39,613 bases of DNA from assembly GCA_947463705.1 (NCBI GenBank), contig CANHSO010000005.1, positions 1 through 39,613 on the forward strand, written 5' to 3'. Below the pieces are notes generated by a model, which worked only from the letters and a program-made list of their open reading frames with translations, was not told the DNA's origin and did no database searches. The stretch is from Bacteriovoracaceae bacterium. Lineage in GTDB: Bacteria; Bdellovibrionota; UBA1018. The position numbers and the translations under genes are program-made. Positions 8,615 through 16,925 of this stretch are shown piece by piece. Position 1 is the stretch's first letter, and each line of letters begins with the position of its first letter.

Positions 8615-8705
8615 GGAGAGATGGCCGAGTGGCCGAAGGCACTCCCTTGCTAAGGGAGCATACGCCAAAAGCGTATCGAGAGTTCGAATCTCTCTCTCTC
8701 CGCCA
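8615..8705 (+). tRNA. tRNA-Ser(GCU), CCA encoded
   Basis: The acceptor stem is GGAGAGA (8615-8621) with TCTCTCC (8695-8701), then G and encoded CCA (8703-8705). The anticodon stem CTCCC/GGGAG (8642-8646 and 8654-8658) encloses the loop TTGCTAA, giving anticodon GCT (8649-8651), which reads AGC/AGU. A long variable arm (CATACGCC...GCGTAT) marks a class II serine tRNA. The T arm is GAGAG-TTCGAAT-CTCTC. No integrase or duplicated 3' end is seen, so there is no sign of use as an attachment site. Confidence 0.97.
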
Positions 8706-8757
8706 CTTCAAATGCGTGAAGGCAAATACCTAAATGAGCTCACCCTCCACTTCGTAG

Positions 8758-9969
8758 CTAAACTTTAAATTCCCAACCTGATTTCTGCACAGTCTTGATC
8801 TTCATATTCCGCGCCTTTAGGTATTCAAAAAATAGGAGCGGCGGTACCGCGATCTCAGCAGGTAAAGCCCCGCGCTCCGTGATTTCGCCCCTGGCAAGCA
8901 TCTGCGCAGCGATCGAGGGAGGACTCCCGGTGTCGATGTCCAGGCCGATTCCCCACTGCGGCATTCCGGCTGTGTGACACTCATGAATGAGCGTCACTTT
9001 TTTGCGACCCAAAGTACCCTTAACGACAGCTCGAACCACCTCATATTGATTCAACTTTCCGACCTGTTTTGGCGCAGGCTGTGACATTGCAACCCGATTG
9101 ATGACGTCAATTGGGCGAGCTTTTCCTCCTCCGGGCAAGGTAATCCATTCGTGGGACGCCATGCCCAAATCTCGAAGGAAACGAACACGATCGATAAATT
9201 CTGGGTCGAAGGCAATCTTAAAACTCACCTCCTGGACCCCCTGTCTCTTGAACGAGAGTGGAAGCGTCGCAACTTCTGAGTGAATCGTATACATGGGATG
9301 CCTAAGACCAATTGGTGCAGGAAATCGATGAGGTGTCGCTCCTGACATCGGAGCAACAAACTTGAACTTGCCCTTCGTGAAAACGGCAGGCTCAAAAGAA
9401 AACTCCTCTAAAATAGTCTGAAGCGAATAAGAAAGGGCAAGAGCAGGCTGAGTGCGATAGCGCGTTGCATCCATCGAGCCCACGCGAAGGTGAATTTCCT
9501 TTATAGTATCGAGCCGATCAGAAGCATGCCGAGCTAAAATATTTGTAATTCCCGGGGCAGCACCCATCCCCAAGAGAGCCGTTTTCCCAATTGCCTTAAA
9601 TCGACTGTCCCACTCGAGTTGCTGGCGGGTGACATGAAAGAGTCCACCAAGGTCAATGTAGTGAGATGAAATGGCCAAGGCAATCGCCATGACATCCAAG
9701 TTGAGCGAATATTGAGCGGCGTTAATCAGAACAAACGAACCTGCAAGAAGCTTCTGAGATTCGGCCTGATTCTTAACATCCACTCGAATCGCTCGAACGC
9801 GTGGATCCCTGAACTGTTCAGCCAGTGCCGAAGCCTGCTTCAGATCGTAATCTGCGATGAGAATCTCTACATTGCGAGAGGGCAGCGTTTCAACCAGGTC
9901 GCGAACCGTAATTCGCCCCATAGCACCCGCTCCCCCCACAACCGCGTATCGAATCAGATTTTCACTCAA
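8758..9969 (-). CDS. Saccharopine dehydrogenase-family oxidoreductase (possible lysine 6-dehydrogenase)
   Basis: The 403-residue product starts with a Rossmann nucleotide-binding motif, AVVGGAGAMG (9-18). It continues with the saccharopine dehydrogenase-family pattern, including INAAQYSLNLDVMAIAL and YIDLGG. GMGAAPGITNILARHA lies in the second part. The family covers saccharopine dehydrogenase, lysine 6-dehydrogenase and carboxynorspermidine enzymes. The length of about 400 residues and the partner aldehyde dehydrogenase fit conversion of lysine to aminoadipate semialdehyde. Its ATG overlaps the stop of that dehydrogenase (9966-9969, ATGA), so the two are translationally coupled. The exact substrate is inference; family membership is secure. 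Confidence 0.8.
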   Translation of the reverse strand: MSENLIRYAVVGGAGAMGRITVRDLVETLPSRNVEILIADYDLKQASALAEQFRDPRVRAIRVDVKNQAESQKLLAGSFVLINAAQYSLNLDVMAIALAISSHYIDLGGLFHVTRQQLEWDSRFKAIGKTALLGMGAAPGITNILARHASDRLDTIKEIHLRVGSMDATRYRTQPALALSYSLQTILEEFSFEPAVFTKGKFKFVAPMSGATPHRFPAPIGLRHPMYTIHSEVATLPLSFKRQGVQEVSFKIAFDPEFIDRVRFLRDLGMASHEWITLPGGGKARPIDVINRVAMSQPAPKQVGKLNQYEVVRAVVKGTLGRKKVTLIHECHTAGMPQWGIGLDIDTGSPPSIAAQMLARGEITERGALPAEIAVPPLLFFEYLKARNMKIKTVQKSGWEFKV

Positions 9970-11492
9970 GAATTTGACTCCTTTTTTGAGGGAATTTTTC
10001 TTTGTCCGTAGGGAAACCAGTAAGACTTCTTTTCAGCAATATAATCGAGATGAACGTGTTTGGGCTCGCGAAACGCATCAAGCCCTTCTTCTCCGAGTTC
10101 ACGTCCAATCCCACTCCACCGCATTCCGCCAAAAGGAGCGGCATCATTGTCCGTAAGGGGGTCATTGATCCAAAAAGTTCCAGCCTTAATATTTTCCATC
10201 GCTCTCATCGAGACTTCAAGATTATTTGTGTAGATACAAGCTCCAAGCCCGTACTTGGAATCGTTGGCCATTTCGATCATCTCATCTGCATTTTCAGCCA
10301 CAGTAATCGAAAAGACGGGACCAAAGATCTCCTCCCGCGTAGGACTCGAACCGTGCTTAACATCACTCAAGATCGTAGGCTCAAAAAAATAACCCGGAAG
10401 GCCTTGTGGCTGAAATCGACTCCCGCCCAGAAGAAGCGTTGCTCCCTCTTGAATGGCCGCTTTCACTTGTGATTCAACTTTTTTCACCGCCTCTGCAGAG
10501 ATCAATGGGCCGATGTCAGTGTTCGGGTTCGATGGATCCCCAACTTGCAGAGTCTTTACGTGAGCAGAGAGTCGGTCAATAAACTCCTCCGCGATGGGGC
10601 GCTCTAAGTAAATACGCTTACTTGAAGTACAAACTTGCCCTGCATTGAGAAGTCTGGCCCAGGCTACGCCTGGGACCGCAATATCCAGGTTCGCATCTTT
10701 AAAAACTAGAAATGGATCGACAGAGCCCAACTCAAGATTCACTTTCTTGAGCTGACTCCCAGCCACTGCAGCAATCCTTCGACCGACCTGTGTAGAACCA
10801 GTAAACGCAATGAGGTCGATCTCATCGTGGTGAATCAACAACTCACCGGTATTTTCACCCCCTGTAATCACATTCACCACACCAGGTGGCAGCACCCCTT
10901 CATAAGCCCGAGCCATCATGAGATTAGTCAGCGGATTTTGATGAGGAGCTTTACAAACGACTGTATTGCCTGCAGCCAACGCTGGAGCAACTTTCCATGC
11001 CATCAATAGAAGAGGAAAATTGAACGGGACAATTGCTGCGACAACGCCATAGGGTTCTTTAATGGTAAAGTTAATCTGGTGCGGAGCCACAGGGGGAATG
11101 GATTTTCCATAGCTCGATCGGGCTACTTCAGCATAATACTCAAATGCTGCTGCCACCCAATCGATGCAATCTACCGACTCACACAAGGGCTTACCCGTCT
11201 CCTTGGTCATCATACGAGACAGATCGTGTTCCATCTCTCGAACGCGCCGCCCCACCTCTCTGAGGAGTTTAGCTTTTTCAACTCCAGGCACTTTCCACCA
11301 ACTCTGCTGAGCGCTACGAGCTGAAAGAACTGCAGCGTTAACATCGTCTTGGCTGCAATCTGCTGCAGTGCCCAAAAGCTCTAATGTGGCAGGATTTCGA
11401 ATCTCCCTGAGATGAGAAGATTGAGGCGTCACCCAATTTCCATGAATCAGAATCGTTTGCGGTAGATTGCTATCTTTCGACTTTTTGAGCAT
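9966..11492 (-). CDS. NAD(P)-dependent aldehyde dehydrogenase
   Basis: The 508-residue product is full length for the ALDH superfamily. It has the oxyanion Asn158 in PFNFP and coenzyme-loop FTGSTQVG (230-237). The general base is Glu254 in LELGS and the nucleophile is Cys288 in NAGQVCTSS. The usual LGGKxP motif is altered to LGSVDP. Downstream and coupled to it is the saccharopine-dehydrogenase-family gene. If that enzyme makes aminoadipate or a related semialdehyde, this one would oxidise it to the acid. Succinate-semialdehyde dehydrogenase is the main alternative, given the GABA-type aminotransferase nearby. AAGGA precedes the ATG. It is divergent from the amine oxidase. Confidence 0.85.
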   Translation of the reverse strand: MLKKSKDSNLPQTILIHGNWVTPQSSHLREIRNPATLELLGTAADCSQDDVNAAVLSARSAQQSWWKVPGVEKAKLLREVGRRVREMEHDLSRMMTKETGKPLCESVDCIDWVAAAFEYYAEVARSSYGKSIPPVAPHQINFTIKEPYGVVAAIVPFNFPLLLMAWKVAPALAAGNTVVCKAPHQNPLTNLMMARAYEGVLPPGVVNVITGGENTGELLIHHDEIDLIAFTGSTQVGRRIAAVAGSQLKKVNLELGSVDPFLVFKDANLDIAVPGVAWARLLNAGQVCTSSKRIYLERPIAEEFIDRLSAHVKTLQVGDPSNPNTDIGPLISAEAVKKVESQVKAAIQEGATLLLGGSRFQPQGLPGYFFEPTILSDVKHGSSPTREEIFGPVFSITVAENADEMIEMANDSKYGLGACIYTNNLEVSMRAMENIKAGTFWINDPLTDNDAAPFGGMRWSGIGRELGEEGLDAFREPKHVHLDYIAEKKSYWFPYGQRKIPSKKESNS

Positions 11493-11533
11493 GAGTTTCC
11501 TTGTATTTCATCTTAGATTCTCAAGTAGCAGAA

Positions 11534-11558
11534 AGTAGACTCTTTGTTAGGGTCTACT
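11534..11558. promoter_or_regulatory. Inverted repeat in divergent intergenic region, possible operator
   Basis: AGTAGAC (11534-11540) and GTCTACT (11552-11558) are exact complements around an 11-base centre; two further inner pairs (T-G, C-G) extend the symmetry. It lies in the 129-base gap between the divergent aldehyde dehydrogenase and amine oxidase starts. There a shared regulator would control both arms of the catabolic cluster. No regulator gene is adjacent, so this is only a candidate. Confidence 0.35.
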
Positions 11559-11621
11559 ATTTTCAATAACATATTCCCAAATGACTTGGTTGGGAAGTTT
11601 TATGGAAAGGCCGCATCCAGA

Positions 11622-13064
11622 ATGATTCTCAAATCAGTCTTTCGAGCTCTCGCAATTTTCGTCTATTTTTCCAGCCTCGCTCTCGCACAGTTACCTCAAA
11701 AAACAGACGTTCTCATTATTGGTGCAGGACTCAGCGGTTTAGCAACAGCCTATCAGCTCAAAAAAGCAGGTATTCCTTATCACCTGGTCGAACTCACTCC
11801 ACGGGTCGGGGGAAGGGTCCGAACTGTGACGTACGAGACTGCGGGACAAGTCACACTTCACGCAGATTCGGGAATGGAGGAATACTGGGAAAGCAATCCC
11901 GCGGTAAAAATCCTAAAGGAACTCAAACTCCCCTTGAAGGTAGAAAGTTCAGCATCGAGCGTCGTTCTCAACCAAAAACTCGAGACTCTGGGACAAAAGG
12001 AGTCGGTAGAGGACTTTCTAACACGCATCTTCACACCTGCTGAAAAGGCCGCATTCGACTCGTTCCGGGCACAAGTCAGTCCTATGATTCAACGCATGAA
12101 CGGGCCACATCCCCTCCCAAAAGAGCTCATGAACCTCAAAGACATCGCATTGTCTCAATGGGTTCTTCAGCAAAACCTACCCAAGAGAGTATCCGAGTGG
12201 ATTCGGATCTCTGTCGAGTGCGAGATCGGAACACAGTGGGAGCAACTCTCTGCTTTGGATGGAATCTCTGAATTTCACATTTTTCTAGGAAAGGGAGAGG
12301 CGAGCTATCGGGTCATCGGCGGAAATGAGCGTTTTACTCAGGCGCTCACAAAATACATCAATCCTCACCGGATCAGTCTCAATGAAAGGGTGACTCGAAT
12401 AGAAAGCAAGAAAAGCCGGATTTTGATATCCGTATTAAACCAGGTCACTCATCAGAACCGGAGAATTGAAGCGAAGGCGGTGGTCAGTACAATACCTCTG
12501 TATCGCCTTTCAGAACTCCAATTTGATCCGCCGCTCTCAGAGAGAAAATGGGAAGCCATCAAAACTCAAACCTGGGGTTCATACTTTAAAGCTCACGTGT
12601 TCGTTTCTCGAAAGTCCGACCGACTTCAAACTAAAAAAGCGACAGAAGCGCTGCCGATCCTCTCAGACTCGGATTTAGGCGTGATCTACGATGGCAACCC
12701 GGATCAAAACACCGATACTAAGATTCTTTCGCTCCTGATTACTGGTTATCATGCTGAGAAATTTACGATGATGCCACTGGACGAGGTAAAAAAACAAATC
12801 GCGTCCGCTTTTGAACAACTTTGGCCCGGCTTTTCAAAGGACATTCAGAGTGTGGAATTTTATCGATATCACCCGCGAGCCATTGCCGGCTGGCCGGTGG
12901 GACGCTCTCGCTTCGACGAGCTCTCAGATGAGCTCAGGATACCCGAAAATCACATTTATCTTGCTGGTGATTTTACAGAGGGAACTCACTCCAGTGGCGC
13001 ATTTAAATCCGCAACCCGAGTGGCGCAACAACTGATCGCGCTCCTCAAAGGAGGACGAAGATGA
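11622..13064 (+). CDS. Exported or membrane-anchored flavin amine oxidase
   Basis: The chosen ATG at 11622 follows GGAAAGG and gives 480 residues. An in-frame TTG at 11544 would add 26 residues with no ribosome site. Residues 1-23 form a Sec-type signal peptide or anchor ending ALA-Q. The FAD-binding motif VLIIGAGLSGLATAYQLKKAG starts at residue 30. The C-terminal flavin contact is YLAGDFTEGTHSSGAFKSA, as in the monoamine oxidase/L-amino-acid oxidase family. These enzymes turn amines or amino acids into aldehydes or keto acids plus H2O2 and ammonia. The downstream aldehyde dehydrogenase and aminotransferase fit a polyamine or monoamine route. No twin-arginine motif is present, which is unusual for an exported flavoprotein. 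Confidence 0.83.
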   Translation: MILKSVFRALAIFVYFSSLALAQLPQKTDVLIIGAGLSGLATAYQLKKAGIPYHLVELTPRVGGRVRTVTYETAGQVTLHADSGMEEYWESNPAVKILKELKLPLKVESSASSVVLNQKLETLGQKESVEDFLTRIFTPAEKAAFDSFRAQVSPMIQRMNGPHPLPKELMNLKDIALSQWVLQQNLPKRVSEWIRISVECEIGTQWEQLSALDGISEFHIFLGKGEASYRVIGGNERFTQALTKYINPHRISLNERVTRIESKKSRILISVLNQVTHQNRRIEAKAVVSTIPLYRLSELQFDPPLSERKWEAIKTQTWGSYFKAHVFVSRKSDRLQTKKATEALPILSDSDLGVIYDGNPDQNTDTKILSLLITGYHAEKFTMMPLDEVKKQIASAFEQLWPGFSKDIQSVEFYRYHPRAIAGWPVGRSRFDELSDELRIPENHIYLAGDFTEGTHSSGAFKSATRVAQQLIALLKGGRR

Positions 13065-13313
13065 TCCCTGCATCCTCGCCTCTCTGATCGAAGCCAAAAT
13101 AATCCGGAAGCGACAACCCGAAATTCCCAATGGATCGGGTTCGCTCTGATTGCCCTAGTCCTTTGGGCAGGATCTCAAACCTTGGTGAAGTACTCATATA
13201 GTTTCCCCCAGGCCAGCGAAGTGAACTTAGCTCTCTGCAATACGGTTGGGGGCGCCCTGACTCTCGGAGTCTATATATTAGTTGGAATGTATTTAGCTAG
13301 TGCACCAACCTAA
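13061..13313 (+). pseudogene. Frameshifted small two-helix membrane protein gene
   Basis: An ATG at 13061, overlapping the amine oxidase stop in ATGA, has an excellent AAAGGAGG site (13047-13054). It reads eight codons (MIPASSPL) and hits TGA at 13085. The +1 frame is then open from 13086 to TAA at 13311-13313 and encodes 75 residues. These contain two clear membrane helices (QWIGFALIALVLWAGS and an LALCNTVGGALTLGVYILVG segment). The second frame has no usable start of its own. One extra base near 13085 explains everything. The helices faintly recall the first helix pair of EamA/DMT transporters. It may be a recent mutation, a sequencing error or, less likely, programmed frameshifting. Confidence 0.6.
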
Positions 13314-13331
13314 TCGAAAGATCAGGAAACC

Positions 13332-13347
13332 AAACCATTTATGGTTT
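13332..13347. promoter_or_regulatory. Inverted repeat overlapping a -10-like box upstream of aldehyde dehydrogenase
   Basis: AAACCAT and ATGGTTT (13332-13338 and 13341-13347) are exact complements separated by TT. The last base begins TATGAT (13347-13352), a plausible -10 box for the gene starting at 13382. A 10-base direct repeat AAGATCAGGA flanks this segment (13318-13327 and 13363-13372), and the second copy is the ribosome site. This could be an operator; there is no independent support. Confidence 0.35.
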
Positions 13348-13381
13348 ATGATAGACTACACGAAGATCAGGAGGATCTAAA

Positions 13382-14866
13382 ATGGCGAAGCTAAACCCTA
13401 TAAAGTCCTATCAGATGTGGATCAACGGAAAATGGGTTGCAGCGCTATCGGGTGCCACTCGCGAAATCACAGATCCAGGGAATGGAGATCTGATTGCTCG
13501 AGTACCAGAAGCTGGACCGAAAGACGTGGCGCTCGCAATTGATGCAGCTCGTCAGGCTTTTGACGCCGGTCCGTGGAGAAAGACCTCAGCTCTCGATCGA
13601 GGAAAATACCTCTTTAAAATTGCAGATGCCATCCGACGCGAAGGTCAATTTTTGGCCGAGCTTGAGGTTCGTAATTGTGGAAAGCCCCTCGCTGAGGCCG
13701 AGTTCGATGTCGCTGATGCGGCCAATTGCTTTGAGTTTTACGGAGGATTAGCGACCAAAATCCATGGGGAAACCATGAGCGTCCCCGCCAATTCGATTAG
13801 CTATGTGGTGCGCGAGCCGGTCGGAGTTTGCGGCCAGATCATCCCTTGGAACTACCCACTGATGATGGCCGCCTGGAAGCTTGCTCCTGCCCTCGCAGCT
13901 GGAAATGTTTGTGTCCTCAAACCCTCCGAGCTCACTCCAATCACTGCTCTCGAGCTTGCACGGATCATCGAAACCGTCGGCCTACCTCCAGGCGTGGTGA
14001 ATATCATCACAGGACCTGGCGCAGGGGCTGGCGAGGAACTCGCATCCAATCCGAAGGTGGATAAGATTGCATTCACGGGCGGCACGGTCACCGGCCGAAA
14101 AATTATGGTTGCAGCCAGTTCCAACCTCAAAAAAATATCGCTTGAGTTGGGAGGGAAAAATCCAAACATTGTTTTTGCCGATGCCGATTTTGAAGCAGCT
14201 GTAGACGGAGCACTGTTTGGAGCGTTTGCCAATCAAGGTGAGGTCTGCTCAGCAGGATCTCGCCTTTTGATTGAAAAGTCGATCCACGCAGACTTTGTAG
14301 CAGCTCTGATCAAGAAAGTTCCTCGAGTTAAGTTGGGCCACGGACTCACCCCAGGGGTAAAAATGGGGGCTCTGATCTCGGCAGATCACCTAAAAAAGGT
14401 GGAGAATTATATTAAAATTGGAATTTCTGAGGGCGCAAAGCTCGTCTGTGGCGGCCGGCGACCTATGGGTGCAGAATTCGAAAAAGGAAACTTTCTTGAA
14501 CCCACGATTTTTGACCACGTGACACCCCAAATGCGTGTTGGAAGAGAGGAAATATTTGGTCCGGTCCTCTCGATTATTCCCTTCGAAAGCGAGTCACAGG
14601 CGATTCAGATTGCTAACGATACTGAGTATGGCTTGGCAGCAGGAGTGTGGACCAAGAACGTGAATCGAGGACTACGAGTGATTCATAGTATCCGTGCCGG
14701 AATCACCTGGCTCAACACCTACCACCCCACTTTTAATGAAATGCCGTGGGGCGGATATAAGCAAAGCGGAATCGGTCGGGAGCTTGGACTTCATGGCATC
14801 GAAGCCTACCTAGAGATTAAGCAGGTCAATATCAACCTCGATGAAACACCGATTGGATGGTACTAA
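13382..14866 (+). CDS. Betaine-aldehyde/aminobutyraldehyde dehydrogenase-type ALDH
   Basis: The 494-residue product carries the complete ALDH set. It has Asn157 in IPWNYPL, KPSE (180-183) and FTGGTVTG (231-238). Glu255 is in LELGGKN and Cys289 is in NQGEVCSAGSR. The end PWGGYKQSGIGRELG is typical of betaine-aldehyde and gamma-aminobutyraldehyde dehydrogenases. AGGAGG lies just before the ATG. The aminotransferase gene starts one base after its stop, so the pair is cotranscribed. With the amine oxidase upstream, the likely role is oxidation of an aminoaldehyde to an amino acid such as GABA. The substrate is inferred from context only. Confidence 0.87.
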   Translation: MAKLNPIKSYQMWINGKWVAALSGATREITDPGNGDLIARVPEAGPKDVALAIDAARQAFDAGPWRKTSALDRGKYLFKIADAIRREGQFLAELEVRNCGKPLAEAEFDVADAANCFEFYGGLATKIHGETMSVPANSISYVVREPVGVCGQIIPWNYPLMMAAWKLAPALAAGNVCVLKPSELTPITALELARIIETVGLPPGVVNIITGPGAGAGEELASNPKVDKIAFTGGTVTGRKIMVAASSNLKKISLELGGKNPNIVFADADFEAAVDGALFGAFANQGEVCSAGSRLLIEKSIHADFVAALIKKVPRVKLGHGLTPGVKMGALISADHLKKVENYIKIGISEGAKLVCGGRRPMGAEFEKGNFLEPTIFDHVTPQMRVGREEIFGPVLSIIPFESESQAIQIANDTEYGLAAGVWTKNVNRGLRVIHSIRAGITWLNTYHPTFNEMPWGGYKQSGIGRELGLHGIEAYLEIKQVNINLDETPIGWY

Positions 14867-14867
14867 T

Positions 14868-16196
14868 ATGGCAATTTCTCTAAAGACTTCGTTGCCTGGG
14901 CCCAATTCTCTCGCACTCATGAAGGAGCGCAAATCTCAGGTCGCCAGGGGACCCTTTCATACGACTCCCATCTTTGCATCCAGCGCCAGGGGAGCCTTGG
15001 TCCATGATGTAGATGGGAACACCCTGATTGACCTCGCCTGTGGCATTGGCGTAACTAATGTCGGACACGCCCCTGATACGCTCGTCCAAGCGATTCAACT
15101 CCAGGCAAGCCAGATGCTCCACACCAGTTTTAATGTTTTGCCCTATCGACAGTATATTGAAGTCGCCACGGCACTCAATCAATCCACACCAGGATCGTTT
15201 CCAAAAAAAACCTTACTCGTCAATAGCGGTGCAGAAGCCGTTGAGAATGCGGTCAAAATTGCCCGTGCCTTCACGAAACGTCCGTCCTTGATTTGTTTTG
15301 AGCACGGCTACCATGGACGCACTTACATGGCGATGACCCTCACATCGAAGGTCAAACCCTATCGCCAAGACTTTGGGCCTTTTAACTCAGAGGTTTATCG
15401 AGCACCCTTTCCCTACGCCTATCGCTGGCCGAACACCTCTGATCCTGAGCGAGTGTCTAGGGAATGCTTTCATCGTTTTGAGGAAATCGTAAACCATCAG
15501 GTGGGTGCAGCTAATACAGCGGCCGTCATCATCGAGCCTGTCTTGGGTGAAGGTGGATTCGTCCCAGCGCCAAAAACCTTCATGACACTTCTCAGAGAGT
15601 ACTGCACCGCTCATGGCATTGTTCTGATTGCAGACGAGATTCAAACTGGATTTGGACGCACTGGGACCTTATTTGCGTGTGAACAGCTAGATATCACTCC
15701 GGACTTAATCACCTCTGCCAAGGGACTTGCTGGAGGTCTCCCCCTAGCTGCAGTGACTGGGCGGGCCGAGATGATGGATGCACCCATGGAAGGGGGAATT
15801 GGGGGTACGTACGGAGGAAACCCTGTTGCATGCGCGTCCGCTCTGGCTGTTTTTCAGATGTTTCAAGATGGCACACTCCTTCTTCGTGCGAGAGAACTTG
15901 GTAAGCGAATCGAAACTCGCCTGGACCAATGGAAGTCTCAATTCCCGATCATCGGAGACGTCAGGGGACTAGGCCCCATGCGGGCATTGGAGCTGGTTAA
16001 GGATCGAACGACTCAAGAACCAGATCGGGACTCTACTGCAGCCCTCATTCAATATTGCTACAAAAATGGGGTGGTCATATTAAGTGCGGGCACTTATGGA
16101 AACGTAGTTCGTCTCCTCGTTCCACTCGTCATCCAAGATGCTGAGTTGAATGAGGCACTCAATGTCATTGAAGCGGGCTTGAGTTCTTTATCATGA
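14868..16196 (+). CDS. Class III PLP-dependent aminotransferase, GABA aminotransferase-like
   Basis: The ATG at 14868, one base after the preceding stop, gives 442 residues. An ATG at 14841 is in frame but lies inside the upstream gene without a ribosome site. The fold-type I motifs are clear: LLVNSGAEAVENAVKIAR (116-133), EHGYHGRTYMA (145-155), IADEIQTGFGRTG (254-266) with the PLP-nitrogen Asp256, and the Schiff-base Lys285 in TSAKGLAGG. The C-terminal VRLLVPLVIQDAEL fits GabT-type omega-aminotransferases. The likely reaction is transamination of GABA or another omega-amino acid to a semialdehyde. One of the two aldehyde dehydrogenases nearby could then oxidise that product. Confidence 0.87.
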   Translation: MAISLKTSLPGPNSLALMKERKSQVARGPFHTTPIFASSARGALVHDVDGNTLIDLACGIGVTNVGHAPDTLVQAIQLQASQMLHTSFNVLPYRQYIEVATALNQSTPGSFPKKTLLVNSGAEAVENAVKIARAFTKRPSLICFEHGYHGRTYMAMTLTSKVKPYRQDFGPFNSEVYRAPFPYAYRWPNTSDPERVSRECFHRFEEIVNHQVGAANTAAVIIEPVLGEGGFVPAPKTFMTLLREYCTAHGIVLIADEIQTGFGRTGTLFACEQLDITPDLITSAKGLAGGLPLAAVTGRAEMMDAPMEGGIGGTYGGNPVACASALAVFQMFQDGTLLLRARELGKRIETRLDQWKSQFPIIGDVRGLGPMRALELVKDRTTQEPDRDSTAALIQYCYKNGVVILSAGTYGNVVRLLVPLVIQDAELNEALNVIEAGLSSLS

Positions 16197-16229
16197 ACGC
16201 CTAAAAAACGCTTGAATGAGCCCTGAATA

Positions 16230-16925
16230 CTAAGCCTTACAATCCTGGCGGCGATAGGCAATATACCGATGAAAAATCCAGTACACTCCGAGTGCCATGA
16301 GAAATCCAGCTATTACATCAACCATATAGTGCTGCTTAGTTGTCAGCGTAGAAACTGCAATCAGGGAACTCCAGATAAAAAAGTATGGAAATTTTTGTCT
16401 CTGATCGTCGAGAAAAATAAACGATGAGAGATACACACTACTCACGTGAAGGCTCGGACAACAGTTAGCAGCAGTATCGGCGGCCCTGAGCGAACTAAAA
16501 ACAAAAAAAGTAAGAGGATCAAGATCACTCGACAGTGGAAAAAGCTCGCGAGGGTAAGTAGTTGGCCAAATGATAAAGATCAAAACACTGAGAGACTGAA
16601 GAAAAAGAAAAGAATAAAAGTATTTATTCAAATTATTTAGATCGCGACTCGAAAAATACACTGCTGGAAAAAAAATATACTCGCTAATGTAGAGCCAAAC
16701 AGACCAGGGTAAAAATGGAACCGCCTCATCAATCCACCAGAATGGCAAAATACGAGGAGGAAACACGTGAAAATGATTCGAACCGACATAGAGCGCAGTA
16801 GCAATCACCGCCAGCCATAGGCCGACTCTGCCCTTATTCTCAGCGCTAATGAAGATTGGCAGAGACAGTCCAGAGAAAAAGTTTTTAATTTGAGCGGGTG
16901 TATAAGAAATCACTGACTTAGCCAC
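16230..16925 (-). CDS. PAP2-superfamily integral membrane phosphatase/transferase
   Basis: The 231-residue product has about six hydrophobic helices. It contains the PAP2-like active-site pattern: CCPSLHVSSVYLSS (motif 2, Ser-x-His) and later SLIAVSTLTTKQHYMVDVIAG (motif 3, His and Asp). Motif 1 is weak. This layout is nearest to inositolphosphotransferase/PAP2_3-type proteins. These act on lipid phosphates in the membrane. The start is GTG at 16923-16925. The first 16 bases overlap the end of the TlpA-type thioredoxin gene upstream, so the two are translated from one mRNA. The substrate is unknown. Confidence 0.75.
   Translation of the reverse strand: MAKSVISYTPAQIKNFFSGLSLPIFISAENKGRVGLWLAVIATALYVGSNHFHVFPPRILPFWWIDEAVPFLPWSVWLYISEYIFFPAVYFSSRDLNNLNKYFYSFLFLQSLSVLIFIIWPTTYPRELFPLSSDLDPLTFFVFSSLRAADTAANCCPSLHVSSVYLSSFIFLDDQRQKFPYFFIWSSLIAVSTLTTKQHYMVDVIAGFLMALGVYWIFHRYIAYRRQDCKA

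Noticed and set aside
8615-8757. Possible integration site at the tRNA-Ser 3' end
   Set aside because: No integrase, no duplicated 3' tRNA segment and no shift in gene content beside it.
10002-10472. 156-codon plus-strand frame opposite the aldehyde dehydrogenase
   Set aside because: It is contained in a well-supported enzyme gene and shows no recognisable motif.
13061-13088. Programmed +1 frameshift, RF2 style
   Set aside because: CTC-TGA lacks the internal Shine-Dalgarno stimulator and the shifted tRNA pairing is poor. A simple indel is more likely, so it is only mentioned as an alternative.
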